DNA from: Ananas comosus
Taxonomy: Eukaryota; Streptophyta; Magnoliopsida; Poales; Bromeliaceae
Assembly (NCBI RefSeq): GCF_001540865.1
Contig: NC_033631.1
Location: forward strand, 8,675,283 to 8,739,282
Direction of reading: 5' to 3'
Length of the DNA stretch: 64,000 nucleotides
The position numbers and the translations under genes are program-made. Shown here piece after piece: positions 48,763 through 59,700 of the stretch; the stretch's first letter is position 1; every line of letters begins with the position of its first letter. The notes beneath the pieces were generated by a model. The model was given only the letters and a program-made list of their open reading frames with translations. It was not told the origin of the DNA and made no database searches.

Positions 48763-49029
48763 AGAGATGTCAACGGGTCGGATTCGGGACGAATTTTCAA
48801 GAACCCGAATCCGAACCCGACTCCAAACCCGAGATCCGAATTCGAATCTAAATCCGACGGATTTTAAAAATCTATATCCAAATCCGAACCCGACTAAAAA
48901 TTCGAAAACGCCGAACCCGAACCGAACTCGAAAATTTGAACACCGAAATAATATTTTTTTTTCAATATTCAAAATATATGATATTAAATCTAAATTTTAA
49001 AATCAAATTCAAAATAACATCAAATTTAT

Positions 49030-49079
<50 letters not shown>

Positions 49080-49293
49080 TATATATATATAAATAAGCAA
49101 AATAAATTCGGCTTCGGGTCGGATTTAGGTTCGGATAGGATACAGTCAAAATCCATATTTGAATTCATATCTGTCGGATTTCTATTTTTAATATTCATAC
49201 CCAAATCCATATCTATTTAGCATCGGATATATCTGTTTCATTCGGGTTCGGATTCGAATAAAATTTCGGGTATCCATACCTATTGGCATCCCT
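48763..49293. repeat. 'GATGTCAA' dispersed repeat in unit 3 intron 1
   Basis: Starts 'agagatgtcaacgggtcgg' and ends 'ctattggcatccct'. Contains a long (TA)n at about 49025-49095. It interrupts the intronic pyrimidine and GC-rich block that is continuous in units 1 and 2. Confidence 0.65.
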
Positions 49294-49653
49294 ACTTTCT
49301 TCTCCTTCCTCTCCCTCCGTCCGCCAACTCCGGCACCTTGCCGCCTGCTATCTCAAACTGCACCGCTACCCACGCCCTTATCTCTGCAATCCGTGCCTTA
49401 CTCGAGCCCTCACCGTCGCCATCGGCAACAGCAAAGATGCAGGCGAGGTAAGAGGAGGAATGCAACGACGACGTGCAGATGGTGGAGGGAAAGGAGAAAA
49501 AAAATAATAATAATAATAAGAGAGAGAATAGAGATATTTTTGTTAGTTTCTCAAAAATTCAGTCTAATATGCAAAATCAATAAATGCAGCCTCATTTACT
49601 TCTTTTCAACTTTGAGCTGTTAGATAACTGTGTTTTAATATTTCCAACGGCAG

Positions 49654-51342
49654 GTGCGGCGCATATGCGTCCTGCACCTGTTCAGCCTCAAGCGCGTGCA
49701 GTCCTTCCGCTACGTCAGAGAAGAAGAGGCCGCGCTGCTGGTCGACAAGATCCGCGCCGCTGCCGTCGCCGCCTCCGGTGCAGTCGACGTCAGCCAGCTC
49801 GTCGTCAATCTCACAAACGACGTCATCTGCCGGGTGGCGTTCGGTCGCAAGTACTCCGCCGAGGGCGGCGGGGCCGCGAAGATCCAAACGACGTTAGTGG
49901 AGTTCGCGGCGCTGCTGGGGACGGTGGAGATCGGAGAGTTCGTTCCCTGGTTAGGATGGATCGATCGGCTGAGAGGGTTGGATCGGAGGGTGAGGAATAA
50001 CTCGAGAGAATTGGATGCGATGCTGGAGCGAGTGCTGGAGGATCACTGCAGTGGGAACGAGGAAGGTGATGATCTCGTCGACGTGTTGCTGTCTATAAAC
50101 GACAAGGATGAGAACGTTGGGATTGCTCTTACTCGGAGTAATATAAAAGCTCTTCTATTGGTAAGCAAATTAACTTCATTTGGTTAATTTCGTCTTTCAA
50201 ATGATAATTAAAATGCTAATATTGCGTAGAATATCTGCTTTTCTCTAAACACTGAATTAGCCATAGAGCTATGCTTTTAATATTAGGGATAATTGCCTAG
50301 GTACCTTTAAAACTTCTCAAATATTTATTTATTTCTATTTGTTTTCAAATATACCTTTATATATTTTTTAGTTATTCAAAAATATCATTGATGTTAGTGC
50401 CAATAAGTCACCTCAGATTAAACATGAGTACCATAGTTAAAAAAACAGTGAAAATTCTTTTGGTGATGGTAGAAGGGTATATTTTGTATATTTTTCTTTA
50501 TTTTTCTCATTTTCACTGGTCACGTTTCGATCCAAATAACACAAAATAATTTTCTATTTTAATTTTCTTTTCTAGTCTTCTTTAGCTCCATTCAAATGGA
50601 GCGTAAAAGCAATAAATTTTTAGTGTAATTAAAATCAATATTTTTAAATATCTAATATTCAACTAGTTGTGCTTTTATCGTACTTTCCGAGAGTTGAATC
50701 TCACACATTTCCTTGTCTTTATGCTTGCAGGACATGTTTGCAGCCGGCACAGACACCACATTCACAACAATAGATTGGGTAATGGCAGAGCTGATCAAGA
50801 ATCCAAAAGTAATGGAAAGAGCGCAGGAGGAGATAAGAGGGGTAGTCGGAACGAGTCCGAATGTCGAAGAGGAGCTCTTAGAAGGAATGTACTATCTCAA
50901 GGATGTGATCAAGGAGACACTGAGGCTACATGCTCCAATACCATTACTTGTGCCGCGAGAGACGATTGAAGATACTCAACTGGAGGGCTTCAACATTCCT
51001 GTCAAGACAAGGGTTATAATCAACGCTTGGGCTATCGGAAGGAACCCTAAGTTGTGGGAGAGAGCGGATGAGTTTTTGCCCGAGAGGTTTTCAAACAACC
51101 CTATCAATTTTAGAGGACAGTACTTCGAATTCATACCGTTTGGTTCAGGAAGGAGAGGTTGTCCTGCAATCAATTTCGGTGTGTCCGTCATCGAGCTAGT
51201 TCTCGCGAATTTGTTGTACCATTTCGACTGGGAGTTGCCTCATGGTATGAAAAGGGAGTTATTGGACATGAGTGAATCAAGCGGATTGATAGCGCATAGG
51301 AAGCAAAATCTTATTCTTGTACCAAAACTACGAAAATTTTAA
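49654..51342 (+). CDS. CYP71: CYP71-family P450, exons 2-3 only (unit 3)
   Basis: Exons are 49654-50160 and 50731-51342, with frame and splice sites as in units 1 and 2. Exon 2 opens VRRIC, so the arginine of WxxxR is kept. The I-helix AGTDTT, KETLR, PERF and Cys ligand are present, and the C-terminus is complete. The heme loop ends CPA instead of CPG ([10 protein letters not shown]). No exon 1 is found: sequence like intron 1 begins at about 47947, just after a MITE, and a contig join (N) lies at 47477. Exon 1 may be lost in the gap or truly deleted. Intron 2 is very close to that of unit 2, so these two are the youngest pair. As given, the gene cannot encode the membrane anchor or the N-terminal third. 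Confidence 0.75.
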
Positions 51343-51608
51343 GTTGTTTTAACAAGTAGCCAAACTCATCCCCTTCGATATTTTCAAAAAAAAAATCTGA
51401 AGGCACTCTCAAGCTAACTTGTTTATACTATAAAATAACAGTAGTAATCGTCGTCGAAGAAGCATTAGATTGATACTTCTTCACTGATAGTTTTGGACTA
51501 ACATTCTATAGTATTGAATCAATAGGGGAGCTCCTAAGCATTTCCGGACTTTCCGAATTCCCTCAATATTTAAGGGGTTGTTTATAACGATCGCATTTCC
51601 ATATTAGG

Positions 51609-52223
51609 CTAGGGGTGTAAACGAGCTAAACACGAGCGAGCTGGGTCGGCTCGTGTTCGGCTCGTTTATTACAGCGGCTCGTTTAATAAACGATCCGAAC
51701 ACGAGCTGGCTCGTTAAAGTATCGAGTCGAAAAATTCAGCTTGTGTTCGGCTCGTTTATTAACGAGTCGAACACCAGCTGGCTCACAAGCTGGACAACGA
51801 ACAATAAATTAAAAAAGATTAGATTAAATATATATAAAAAATAAATTTATAAAATCTTATCCATTAGACTTTGATCTAATAGTTGAAACTTTACAATATA
51901 AATAAATCTTTATTATAAATTAAGCTCGTATTTATATTTTATTTGCTAAAATTTAAATAATAAAAATATATATATATATAATTAATTTATTATTATATAA
52001 AAATATAATTAAAGAAAATTATATAAAATAAAAATATTATTATTAATAGGCGTTATCGAGCGAACAGAGCGAGCTGTCCCCTAGCTCGTATTCGGCTCGT
52101 TATTAAGACGACTGCTAAAAAATCACTGTTTCGGCTCGTTTACTAAACGACGGACCGATCTCGAGCTCATGTCGAGTCGAACACGAGCTGGCTCGCGAAA
52201 CAGCGAGCTAGATTGCCACCCTT
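51609..52223. mobile_element. hAT-like MITE, 615 bp, TSD ATATTAGG
   Basis: CTAGGGGTGTAAACGAGC at the left, GCCACCCTT at the right, with 'gctcgtgttcggctcg' subterminal repeats. The 8-bp duplication ATATTAGG lies at 51601-51608 and 52224-52231. The empty site is at about 40833 in unit 2 flank ('ccatattaggccttg'). Relative of 12261-12857. Confidence 0.88.
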
Positions 52224-53462
52224 ATATTAGGCCTTTATCGGTTGGTGTGTAAAATGAGAGATGCAAAAATAGAAGAAGTGAACCTTTTTTGGGATTTTTG
52301 CGGGAGAGAAAAATGAATGGACGGGTTGTATTTAAAGATTTATTATTTACCTATTAATTTACACTTTTGAATTAGGGGCGATTGCTTATAAATTTCTGGA
52401 AAATTTCGAGTTTCTTATCACCCCTCTTAAAAGAATGATATTAAAATTATTTTATTAACATTTCAAATTATTTTAAATATGCTCCTAGAGTTAAATTTTA
52501 TTTTTAGTGAAATATTAGGAATATTAGTTATTTCTAAAATTATTATTTTGCCCTTTTAAATATACTATTCTATCGTTATCAATTTTTCTTATTTATCTTT
52601 AAGCTATGGGTAAAAGAAATATTTTGATTTTTTACTTTTTCAAATATACCATTCTATCGTCATCAATTTTTCTTATTTGGTCTTAAGTGAAGGGTAAAAA
52701 AAATATTTTGACTTATTTTCAGCTCATATAGAAATTTAATTCAGATTTAACTCGAAATAATTTAACCGGTATTAACAACGGATTATTTTTAAATAACCGA
52801 GAAATATTCGAGCGTTGTATTTAAAATAAAAAAAAAGATAAGAATGTATAAGAAATTTCAAAAGTTTCGAGAGTAATATTAGATATTATCCCTTGAATTA
52901 AATGAGTGTGTGTTGATAAATATATCATATCCTGAGCTTAAATCGGGGTGCATTTGCTTTCATATTAATGTCACAATGCAAAGAACTATTCGGCTCCTCC
53001 AAAAATCCTGCGAAACTATGTTTTGATAAAATAATTTATCGTGAAAAATACGCATTTCGTAGTTCTTGTTTTTGGTCAACATTTTAAAAACTAAAATGAG
53101 ATTTTTCTATAAAATTTGAATAATAATTTTTTTCAAAGACCACTTCTGCACAAAATCAAATAGACAAATTAAAATTACGTTCTTTTAGTGAGACTTTTTT
53201 GGAAAAACTAAACACCCCGCTTAATAAAAAGTTATTCAATATGGACAATTGTGTATTGATTGATTTTGACCTAATCTGCACAAAAAATAAAAGCCAAGAA
53301 ATCGTACCTTGCATCTATGAATCCACAAGTTGTTTAAAGATTTTTGTTTGTTTCATGTATTACCATCTTTAAAAACCGATGGCAATGATAAATCAGATTA
53401 AGTGACGATAAAATAGCAATCACACGTATAGAAATCACACTTTTTTTAAAAAAAGTTTTTAT
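52224..53462. other. Unit 3 downstream flank
   Basis: Parallels 40850-41560 and 44840-45250 of unit 2 flank. The last 165 bases (53298-53462) recur exactly at 55080-55244, on the other side of the fragment between two Ns. Confidence 0.65.
53298..53462. repeat. 165-bp direct repeat flanking an inserted contig (copy A)
   Basis: Identical by eye to 55080-55244. Copy A ends at the N at 53463 and copy B begins at the N at 55079. The pattern suggests unmerged overlapping contig ends. Confidence 0.85.
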
Positions 53463-53725
53463 NAAAAATAAAATTTTTTTGCTACAAATTAAAATTTGAT
53501 GAAGGCATATTATATAGGCAACAACAATAATTGCATTCAACGTAAAATGAATCTTCGGATTCAACAAATACAGGTATTCAATGAATCTACGGGAGCATGG
53601 AGAATGAATCCGAACCAATTTTACGAACGGAGGGCGATCAATAGCAGGAACGAAGCGTCGCTAAAGAAAACAGCGCAACGGGAAGAATGGATCGACAATG
53701 AACCCGGCCGGCCTACGGCTCGAGG

Positions 53726-53744
53726 GTTACGGTTAGGGTTAGGG
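53726..53744 (+). promoter_or_regulatory. Telo-box-type motif before cyclin exon
   Basis: Contains GGTTAGGGTTAGGG, reverse of AAACCCTAA-type telo-boxes, a few bases before ATG 53758. Such motifs are common near plant cell-cycle genes. Confidence 0.45.
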
Positions 53745-53757
53745 TCGTTTCACCTCG

Positions 53758-53977
53758 ATGGCGAGCTCGAACCGGGGATCGACTCCGTTGCCCGGGCCGG
53801 GTTCGTCCTCGTCGTCGCTTGCGAAGAGGCCTGTAGCGGCGGAGAACGCCACCAAGGTGGCCGCGCCCGCGGCGGAGCAGGCCAAGAAGAGGGTCGCGCT
53901 CGGGAACATCACTAACCAGTGCAATGTGGGGAGGGGCGCGCCTCGGATCGCCGGATCGGCGAAAGGGACCAATGTGG
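53758..53977 (+). CDS. Probable A-type cyclin, first exon only
   Basis: The frame starts MASSNRGSTP and contains a Ser-rich stretch, KRP and the segment KKRVALGNITNQCN (43-56). This matches the N-terminal 'RxALGxITN' region of plant A-type cyclins, including the destruction-box vicinity. A donor (G|GTAAAT) follows residue 73, leaving phase 1. The cyclin box and all later exons are absent. The exon lies in a 1.6-kb piece between two Ns (53463 and 55079), so it may be a misplaced contig or a transposed gene fragment. Downstream is a minisatellite. Identification rests on a short motif. Confidence 0.55.
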
Positions 53978-54071
53978 GTAAATTTTTTGGTGCATTCTTT
54001 GTTGATCCCCCGTGCATTTCTTTTACGATCTGTTTGCGTTTGAAAGATGGTGGTAAGGAGTACTCATCGGG

Positions 54072-54167
54072 AGGCGGAGCGGCATCTAGGGGGCAGCAAA
54101 TAATTTATTTGTGTTGAAGAGGCGGAGCGGCATCTAGGGGGCAGCAAATAATTTATTTGTGTTGAAG
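54072..54167. repeat. Tandem duplication, about 50 bp unit
   Basis: The segment with 'ggcggagcggcatctagggg' and 'cagcaaataatttatttgtg' occurs twice in direct succession (about 54072-54117 and 54122-54167). Confidence 0.85.
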
Positions 54168-54376
54168 ATGGAATGAGATTAATTGAACGGTTTGGAAGAT
54201 GAAGGGTTGAAGAAGAGTCGGAGCGGCATCTTGGCGGCGGTTGAAGATGGAATGACATTAATTGAACCGTTTGGAAGATGAAAGGTTGAAGATGGAATGG
54301 AATTAATCGAACCGTTTGGAAGATGAAGGGTTGAAGATGGAATGAGATTAATCAAACCGTTTGGAAGATGAATCGA
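54164..54376. repeat. Minisatellite, about 46-bp unit, four copies
   Basis: Units of the form 'gatggaatgagattaattga' then 'accgtttggaagatgaaggg' repeat four times, one interrupted by a 'cggagcggcatctt' piece. The minus-strand frame here (54179-54472) is a repeat artefact. Confidence 0.85.
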
Positions 54377-54377
54377 T

Positions 54378-55021
54378 ACTTTGAACCGACTAATTGGGAA
54401 CTTAAATGAGATGGGGTTGAGAAAAAAACATTGCCATATGCCGCCACGTGGACAAAAAACTTGAGGTTTCATGGGAGTTTATAGATTTTTATCTTTAGAA
54501 GTGCATTAATGATATTTTCTACATCAGGGGGACATATGTGATATAATGGCCTCCAAAAGGGGTATTGGTGAAATTATCCCTTGATTTAATGTGTACAAAA
54601 GAAGAACAAACAAATCGTACCTTGCAATTATGGATCACAGGTTGCTTTACCATTTTTGCTTTTTTGATGTAACGTATCAACTATCAACAAGCTTGAAAAA
54701 CCGGTAATAATGACAAATTAGATTAAGAGACAATAAAAAAGCAATCACACATTGTTAGATACTTACGTTAAAAGAAGATTCTTTGCAAGTTTTGCTCTCA
54801 CTTGTACAGAGTATGAGAAAGCGCCGTGTCACGGACATAACTTTTTCTTCGTAAAAACCCGTGTGGCGTCCCCTTTCTGCTCGAAGATGGACAAGCCTTT
54901 TCCATATCCTAACACGGACAAGTCTCCCAAACTTAAAGTCCTAACGATTTACTCGTGACAGCCAGGTCTAAATCCAGTGACGGATCCAAAAAAATTTTTA
55001 ATAGAGTAATTGTATAAAAAA

Positions 55022-55061
<40 letters not shown>

Positions 55062-55078
55062 AAAATAAACTAGTTGTT
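54378..55078. other. Rest of inserted piece; array-like flank
   Basis: About 54590-54750 resembles the P450 array flank at 53285-53430 ('atcgtaccttgca', 'gcaatcacac') in a diverged form, so part of this piece belongs to the array. It ends with a TA microsatellite at 55025-55054 and the N at 55079. Confidence 0.5.
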
Positions 55079-55079
55079 N

Positions 55080-55870
55080 GAAATCGTACCTTGCATCTAT
55101 GAATCCACAAGTTGTTTAAAGATTTTTGTTTGTTTCATGTATTACCATCTTTAAAAACCGATGGCAATGATAAATCAGATTAAGTGACGATAAAATAGCA
55201 ATCACACGTATAGAAATCACACTTTTTTTAAAAAAAGTTTTTATTGAGGTAGCTCGATGAGACATATAATATATTCCGTATCTGAATTTTACATATCTAT
55301 TCCAATTTAAAGTTTATTTATTTGAATATTAACACTGTATTGAATGGTGGATTTAGAGGAGTCCAACAAGGTTGAATGAGGAGCTTCTCATCTTTTTTTC
55401 CGTACGCATTTTTTCCGTACGTATCCAGGGTCGGTGCTTGCTGTAAATACACTATAATTAGATATATAATAAGTTTTAAAAAGAGTGAAGTGATATTCAT
55501 TTTTTTTTATTTGGTTCGCTATAAATTGAGTTGACTGATAACAAAATTAATTATATATAAAAAATAAATTAAAAATTAATAAAAAAAATACGAGTGTAAT
55601 TTTTTTTTTCAAACTTTTGTATCATAATGTAAATATTTTCAGTCAAACAAATTAAAAAATAAAAAAACTTCGGCTCTGAGGCCATTAACTTTTCATGAAA
55701 TAAATAATAATAAAAAATATCGTGAATTTTAGTTTAATAAAAGAATTAAAGGATATTGAAAATGCATTTAATTATAGATAAAAATGAATGGACATGTTGT
55801 ATTTAAGATCAATTGCTAACCTATCGCTTTTGAATTCAATGAGTGTGTTTTGATATATCTGTCGTATTCT
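55080..55870. other. Array flank without gene (decayed unit)
   Basis: Begins with the 165-bp repeat copy B, then the downstream block (55300-55400) and part of the pre-promoter ('aaaatgaatggacatg' at about 55782). No P450 exon follows. Confidence 0.6.
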
Positions 55871-57142
55871 AAGCTTAAATGAGGGTGCTTTTATACTAAT
55901 ATATCACTATCTAAAAGGGTCTATTTGGAACTATTTGGCACGATAAATTATGAAAAACTTTTTTTTTTTTGAAAAAAAATTATCATGAAAAATACTCATT
56001 TCATAGTTATTATTTTTTGGATAAAAATTTAAAAAAACTAAAATGAGACTTTCCCATAAAATCCAATAAAAAAAATTAAGAGATTCAAATGGATGAAAAT
56101 TACTTTTTTAACAAAAAGAAAAAGTGAGACTTTTTTTTAGAAATGATCCAATAGGGACATGATGGTAGCTTGGAATATCTGAGTATGCAATTTCCTGTGG
56201 ACAATTGTAAACTATTGATGTTAACACCTATTGATTTTGATTTAAGGGGTAATTTCATAGCTACACTTGTAAATTTTAAAAATATTATAAATATCCCTCA
56301 AAATTTTGAAATATCATCAATACTCTCTCAAACCTTATAAATTATCACGAGTAACCATGTCATCATCCTCTATTTGCATCTATTAACTTTCATAAGATAA
56401 AATAATGACATTTGTGCCCCTAATTATTGGTGAGTAAAAGTATATGAAGAACCCTCACCTATAGGTCTATTTTAAAATAAACCTTTTCAACTTTTTTTTT
56501 TATTAAGACCCCTTAAGTTTTCAATTTTTTTATTAGAGTTTTTACACATAGTAAAATATTTTAATCGAGATATCTCATTTATAAATTTTCTAATTTTCTT
56601 TAAATTTGGCTAATAAAAATCACATAATTGTAAAAAAAATTTAAAATTGAGAAGGTGTAAATAAAAAAATTTAAAATTGAAAAGGATCATTCGAATGGCC
56701 TATAGGTGAAAAGAGCTTTACACATTTTTTATTTTATATGAATATCACGTGAAACATATTTTACTATCAAGAATTTTGGCTATCTATTTTTTTGAGTGTA
56801 ATGTAAGTAAATTATTATATTTAAATAGAATTAAATAATAATTAACTTTTTAGGTAACATTAAATATTAATATTGACAGTTATATGTCATGATAAACTAT
56901 GTAATTTCATAGCAAAAAATAGAAAAGTGGCATGAGTATTATATTTAGTTAACTATAAATATTTTATTAAAAGTTTTAAAAAGTAAAGCTGAGTTAATAT
57001 ACAGTTCAAAACTTAGAACCAATCATCTAAATAACTTTAAATTTCTATACTTTATTAAATTAATATTAGGGGCAAAAATAATACTTAAAAAATAATGAAT
57101 GATATTTTTCATAGATTTTTTACCTGAAGAGCATTCATTAGT
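55871..57142. other. AT-rich intergenic DNA
   Basis: No gene seen. Runs of 'aaattttgaaatatcatc'-type repeat debris around 56230-56360. Confidence 0.45.
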
Positions 57143-57410
57143 ACTAGTGTAGTGACCCGCGCGATGCAGCGGGTAGAAATATTTTAGTAAATAAATATAA
57201 ACGTAAAGAAGAAACAAAAAATATAACTATATTGATTAGATATAACAATAAAAAAAATATATTAGAGACTTTTATAATGAAATTACAACTTACCAAAACA
57301 TAATAAAAGAAATCGTCTTATTATTCTTTTACTGTGTAATACCTTAAACAATGGATTGATGTTTAGAATTAGTATTCTAAACAAACTAAAAACATATATA
57401 ATTTTTTTTG

Positions 57411-57493
<83 letters not shown>

Positions 57494-57779
57494 CATTATA
57501 TATATATGAAACAAAAAAAATTATATATGTTTTTAGTTTGTTTAGAATACTAATTCTAAACATCAATCCATTGTTTAAGGTATTACACAGTAAAAAAATA
57601 ATAAGACGATTTCTTTTATTATGTTTTGGTAAGTTGTAATTTCATTATAAAAGTCTCTAATATATTTTTTTTATTGTTATATCTAATCAATATAGTTATA
57701 TTTTTTGTTTCTTCTTTACGTTTATATTTATTTACTAAAATATTTCTACCCGTCGCATCGCGCGGGTCACTACACTAGT
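57143..57779. mobile_element. 637-bp inverted repeat with Helitron-like ends
   Basis: The left edge ACTAGTGTAGTGACCCGCGCG and the right edge CGCGCGGGTCACTACACTAGT are complementary, and arms of about 270 bp are almost perfectly inverted. The centre is a (TA)n tract (57411-57491) plus a short spacer. Each outer end carries a GC hairpin followed by CTAG and T, as in a Helitron 3' terminus pointing outwards. It is either two Helitron tails in head-to-head order or a foldback element. An N lies 40 bp beyond (57820), so an assembly palindrome is also possible. Confidence 0.75.
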
Positions 57780-57820
57780 TTATACATTGTTGCACTATTT
57801 CTCAAAATCATAAAGTGCAN

Positions 57821-59477
57821 ATTTATAATTAATTATTAATAATTAATTTTTTATTTATTTTTAAGTAATATTTTTATGTTAATTAATTACATAATATAAT
57901 TTTAATTTTAAATTATAACATTTATTCCTCTTGTTCCAATCTAATCATCCAAACACTATTTACCTTATTTCTAGGAACAATCCAATTTTCATCCAAACGC
58001 AAAATTGGTCTAGTTCTGCTTATACCTGAACTTGTACCTATCTCTAGAACTAGCAGTTCTTATTTATACCCGAACTAAACGCAGCCTAAAGTGTGATGCT
58101 ATGCAAAAAAGACTAACTAAAGGACCAAAGTATGCAAGTGAGCTTAACTAAATGGCCTTTCTTGCACCATTCTCACTTGGGTCAATGCACCCCAAGGAGA
58201 AAGAACTCGACTGGGGATGTCAACATCTCAAATTTTGGCAAATTTTTAGAAATCCGACTATCAAATTCAAAATTTGACTATATTTATATATGTATTCGAA
58301 ATTTTATCTGTTTAATATCAGATAAATTCGCTCCGTTCGGATTTAGACTCAGATAAATTTTTCGATATTCATACCCATTGACATTCCTAAACTCAATCCA
58401 CTAACGTCCTAATATATGGTCCTAATCTAACGGACTAAATTAGATAGATTTTAATTGTTGTGTTAAAACTTATTTCGTTTGGTTCCAAAGAAGTGCACCT
58501 TTATTGAAGAATTTATTAATGAGTTCCCGTTGAAATAGCTTGATGAGACATATGATTCATTTCGTATCTTAATTCAAAAATTTATTCTAATTTAAAAGTT
58601 TTTCATTCGAATATGAACATCGTATTGAATGGTGGATTTAAAGCAGGTCCAATAAGATTGACTGAGAATCTTCTACTCTGTTGTTGTATATACGCCATAA
58701 TTAGATATACGTGTACTTGAAAATACAGCATTTGCATTGCCTGATTAGACAGTACGAGAATGCTCTCTTCAACTATTTAGTACAACGTTACTCTCTTCAA
58801 CAATTGCATTTTCACTTCACCTGCATTCAACTTGGGCATGTAATTACAACTGCATCAGATCGAACTATCGTTTTAGGCTCGCCTACAGTTATAACTTTAT
58901 TTTAATTTAAAATGCGAAAAGCTATTTAAAATCAATTTCTTTAATAAATTAATGAAAGCCTGCAATATGAACGCGAATAACCCGATCTCGGTTAATATGA
59001 AATATTTTACCAGACCCAGGCCCAACCAAAATTGGAATTTGTGTACCTGACCAAGCCCGATCCAAAATGACTAGATCACCGGGCCAAAAATAAAATAAAA
59101 TTCTTGATATAGATCAGGTTGACGAAACAATCAAAAAATTGGACCTAGTTCGAGTTTTCGTTGGTCTCAAATTTTGGAGATTTAAATTTTTTTGTGCCAA
59201 ACCGATTAGCTTTGCCTTTGAGTCATTAATCAAGTTTATGGTGAAACCAACAGATAACAACTTTTCCGGCATCAACTTGGTATTGTTGCGTTTTATAGTA
59301 TTCAGGTCGGATTGGGTCACGTTGGAACTTCTACATTTAAATTTCCAAGAAAAGAGAAAAAAAAAAAAAGAAAGAAAAACATCAACCTCTACTCTGTTGC
59401 CATGCCTGCGAATGCAAAACGTGAGAAATCTATGTCCATATTTGCAAATTTGGTGTATAATGCAGAACCAGAGAACT
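57821..59477. other. Intergenic; repeats and a further array ghost
   Basis: 58214-58392 is a 'GATGTCAA' repeat ('ggggatgtcaacatctc' to 'cccattgacattcct'). 58490-58700 is a diverged copy of the P450 downstream block ('gaatggtggatttaaag'). No gene seen; the overlapping frames near 59114-59603 have no recognisable family. Confidence 0.5.
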
Positions 59478-59700
59478 CTAGAGTCCGGCCGGAATACTGC
59501 TAAAAGTATCAAGCACTTTGTGCTATTAAGTTATCCACCATTAGATATATTCTTTGATCAATTCCACCCCTTAGATCATACTATTCTATCAACTACACAC
59601 TAAACTTTAGGAAATCACTACCATTTCAATTCTATAATTGTTCGTCTAAGTATTAAAATTTAGTAGTAAAAAGACTCAAATACTATTAAAAGTATCCAAA
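59478..59700. repeat. MITE-like element (ctatcgatagcacc family), diverged
   Basis: 'ccggccggaatactgc' at the left, 'agatcatactattctatcaa' inside and 'actattaaaagtatcc' at the right follow the family seen at 917 and 10145. Boundaries are approximate. Confidence 0.5.

Noticed and set aside
48635..49000. Asn/Pro/Arg-repeat frames around 48.7 kb
   Set aside because: They derive from the 'cgaacccgaatccg' repeat of a dispersed element.
57356..57566. Two identical-looking frames on opposite strands
   Set aside because: They are the two arms of the palindrome translated through a TA microsatellite.
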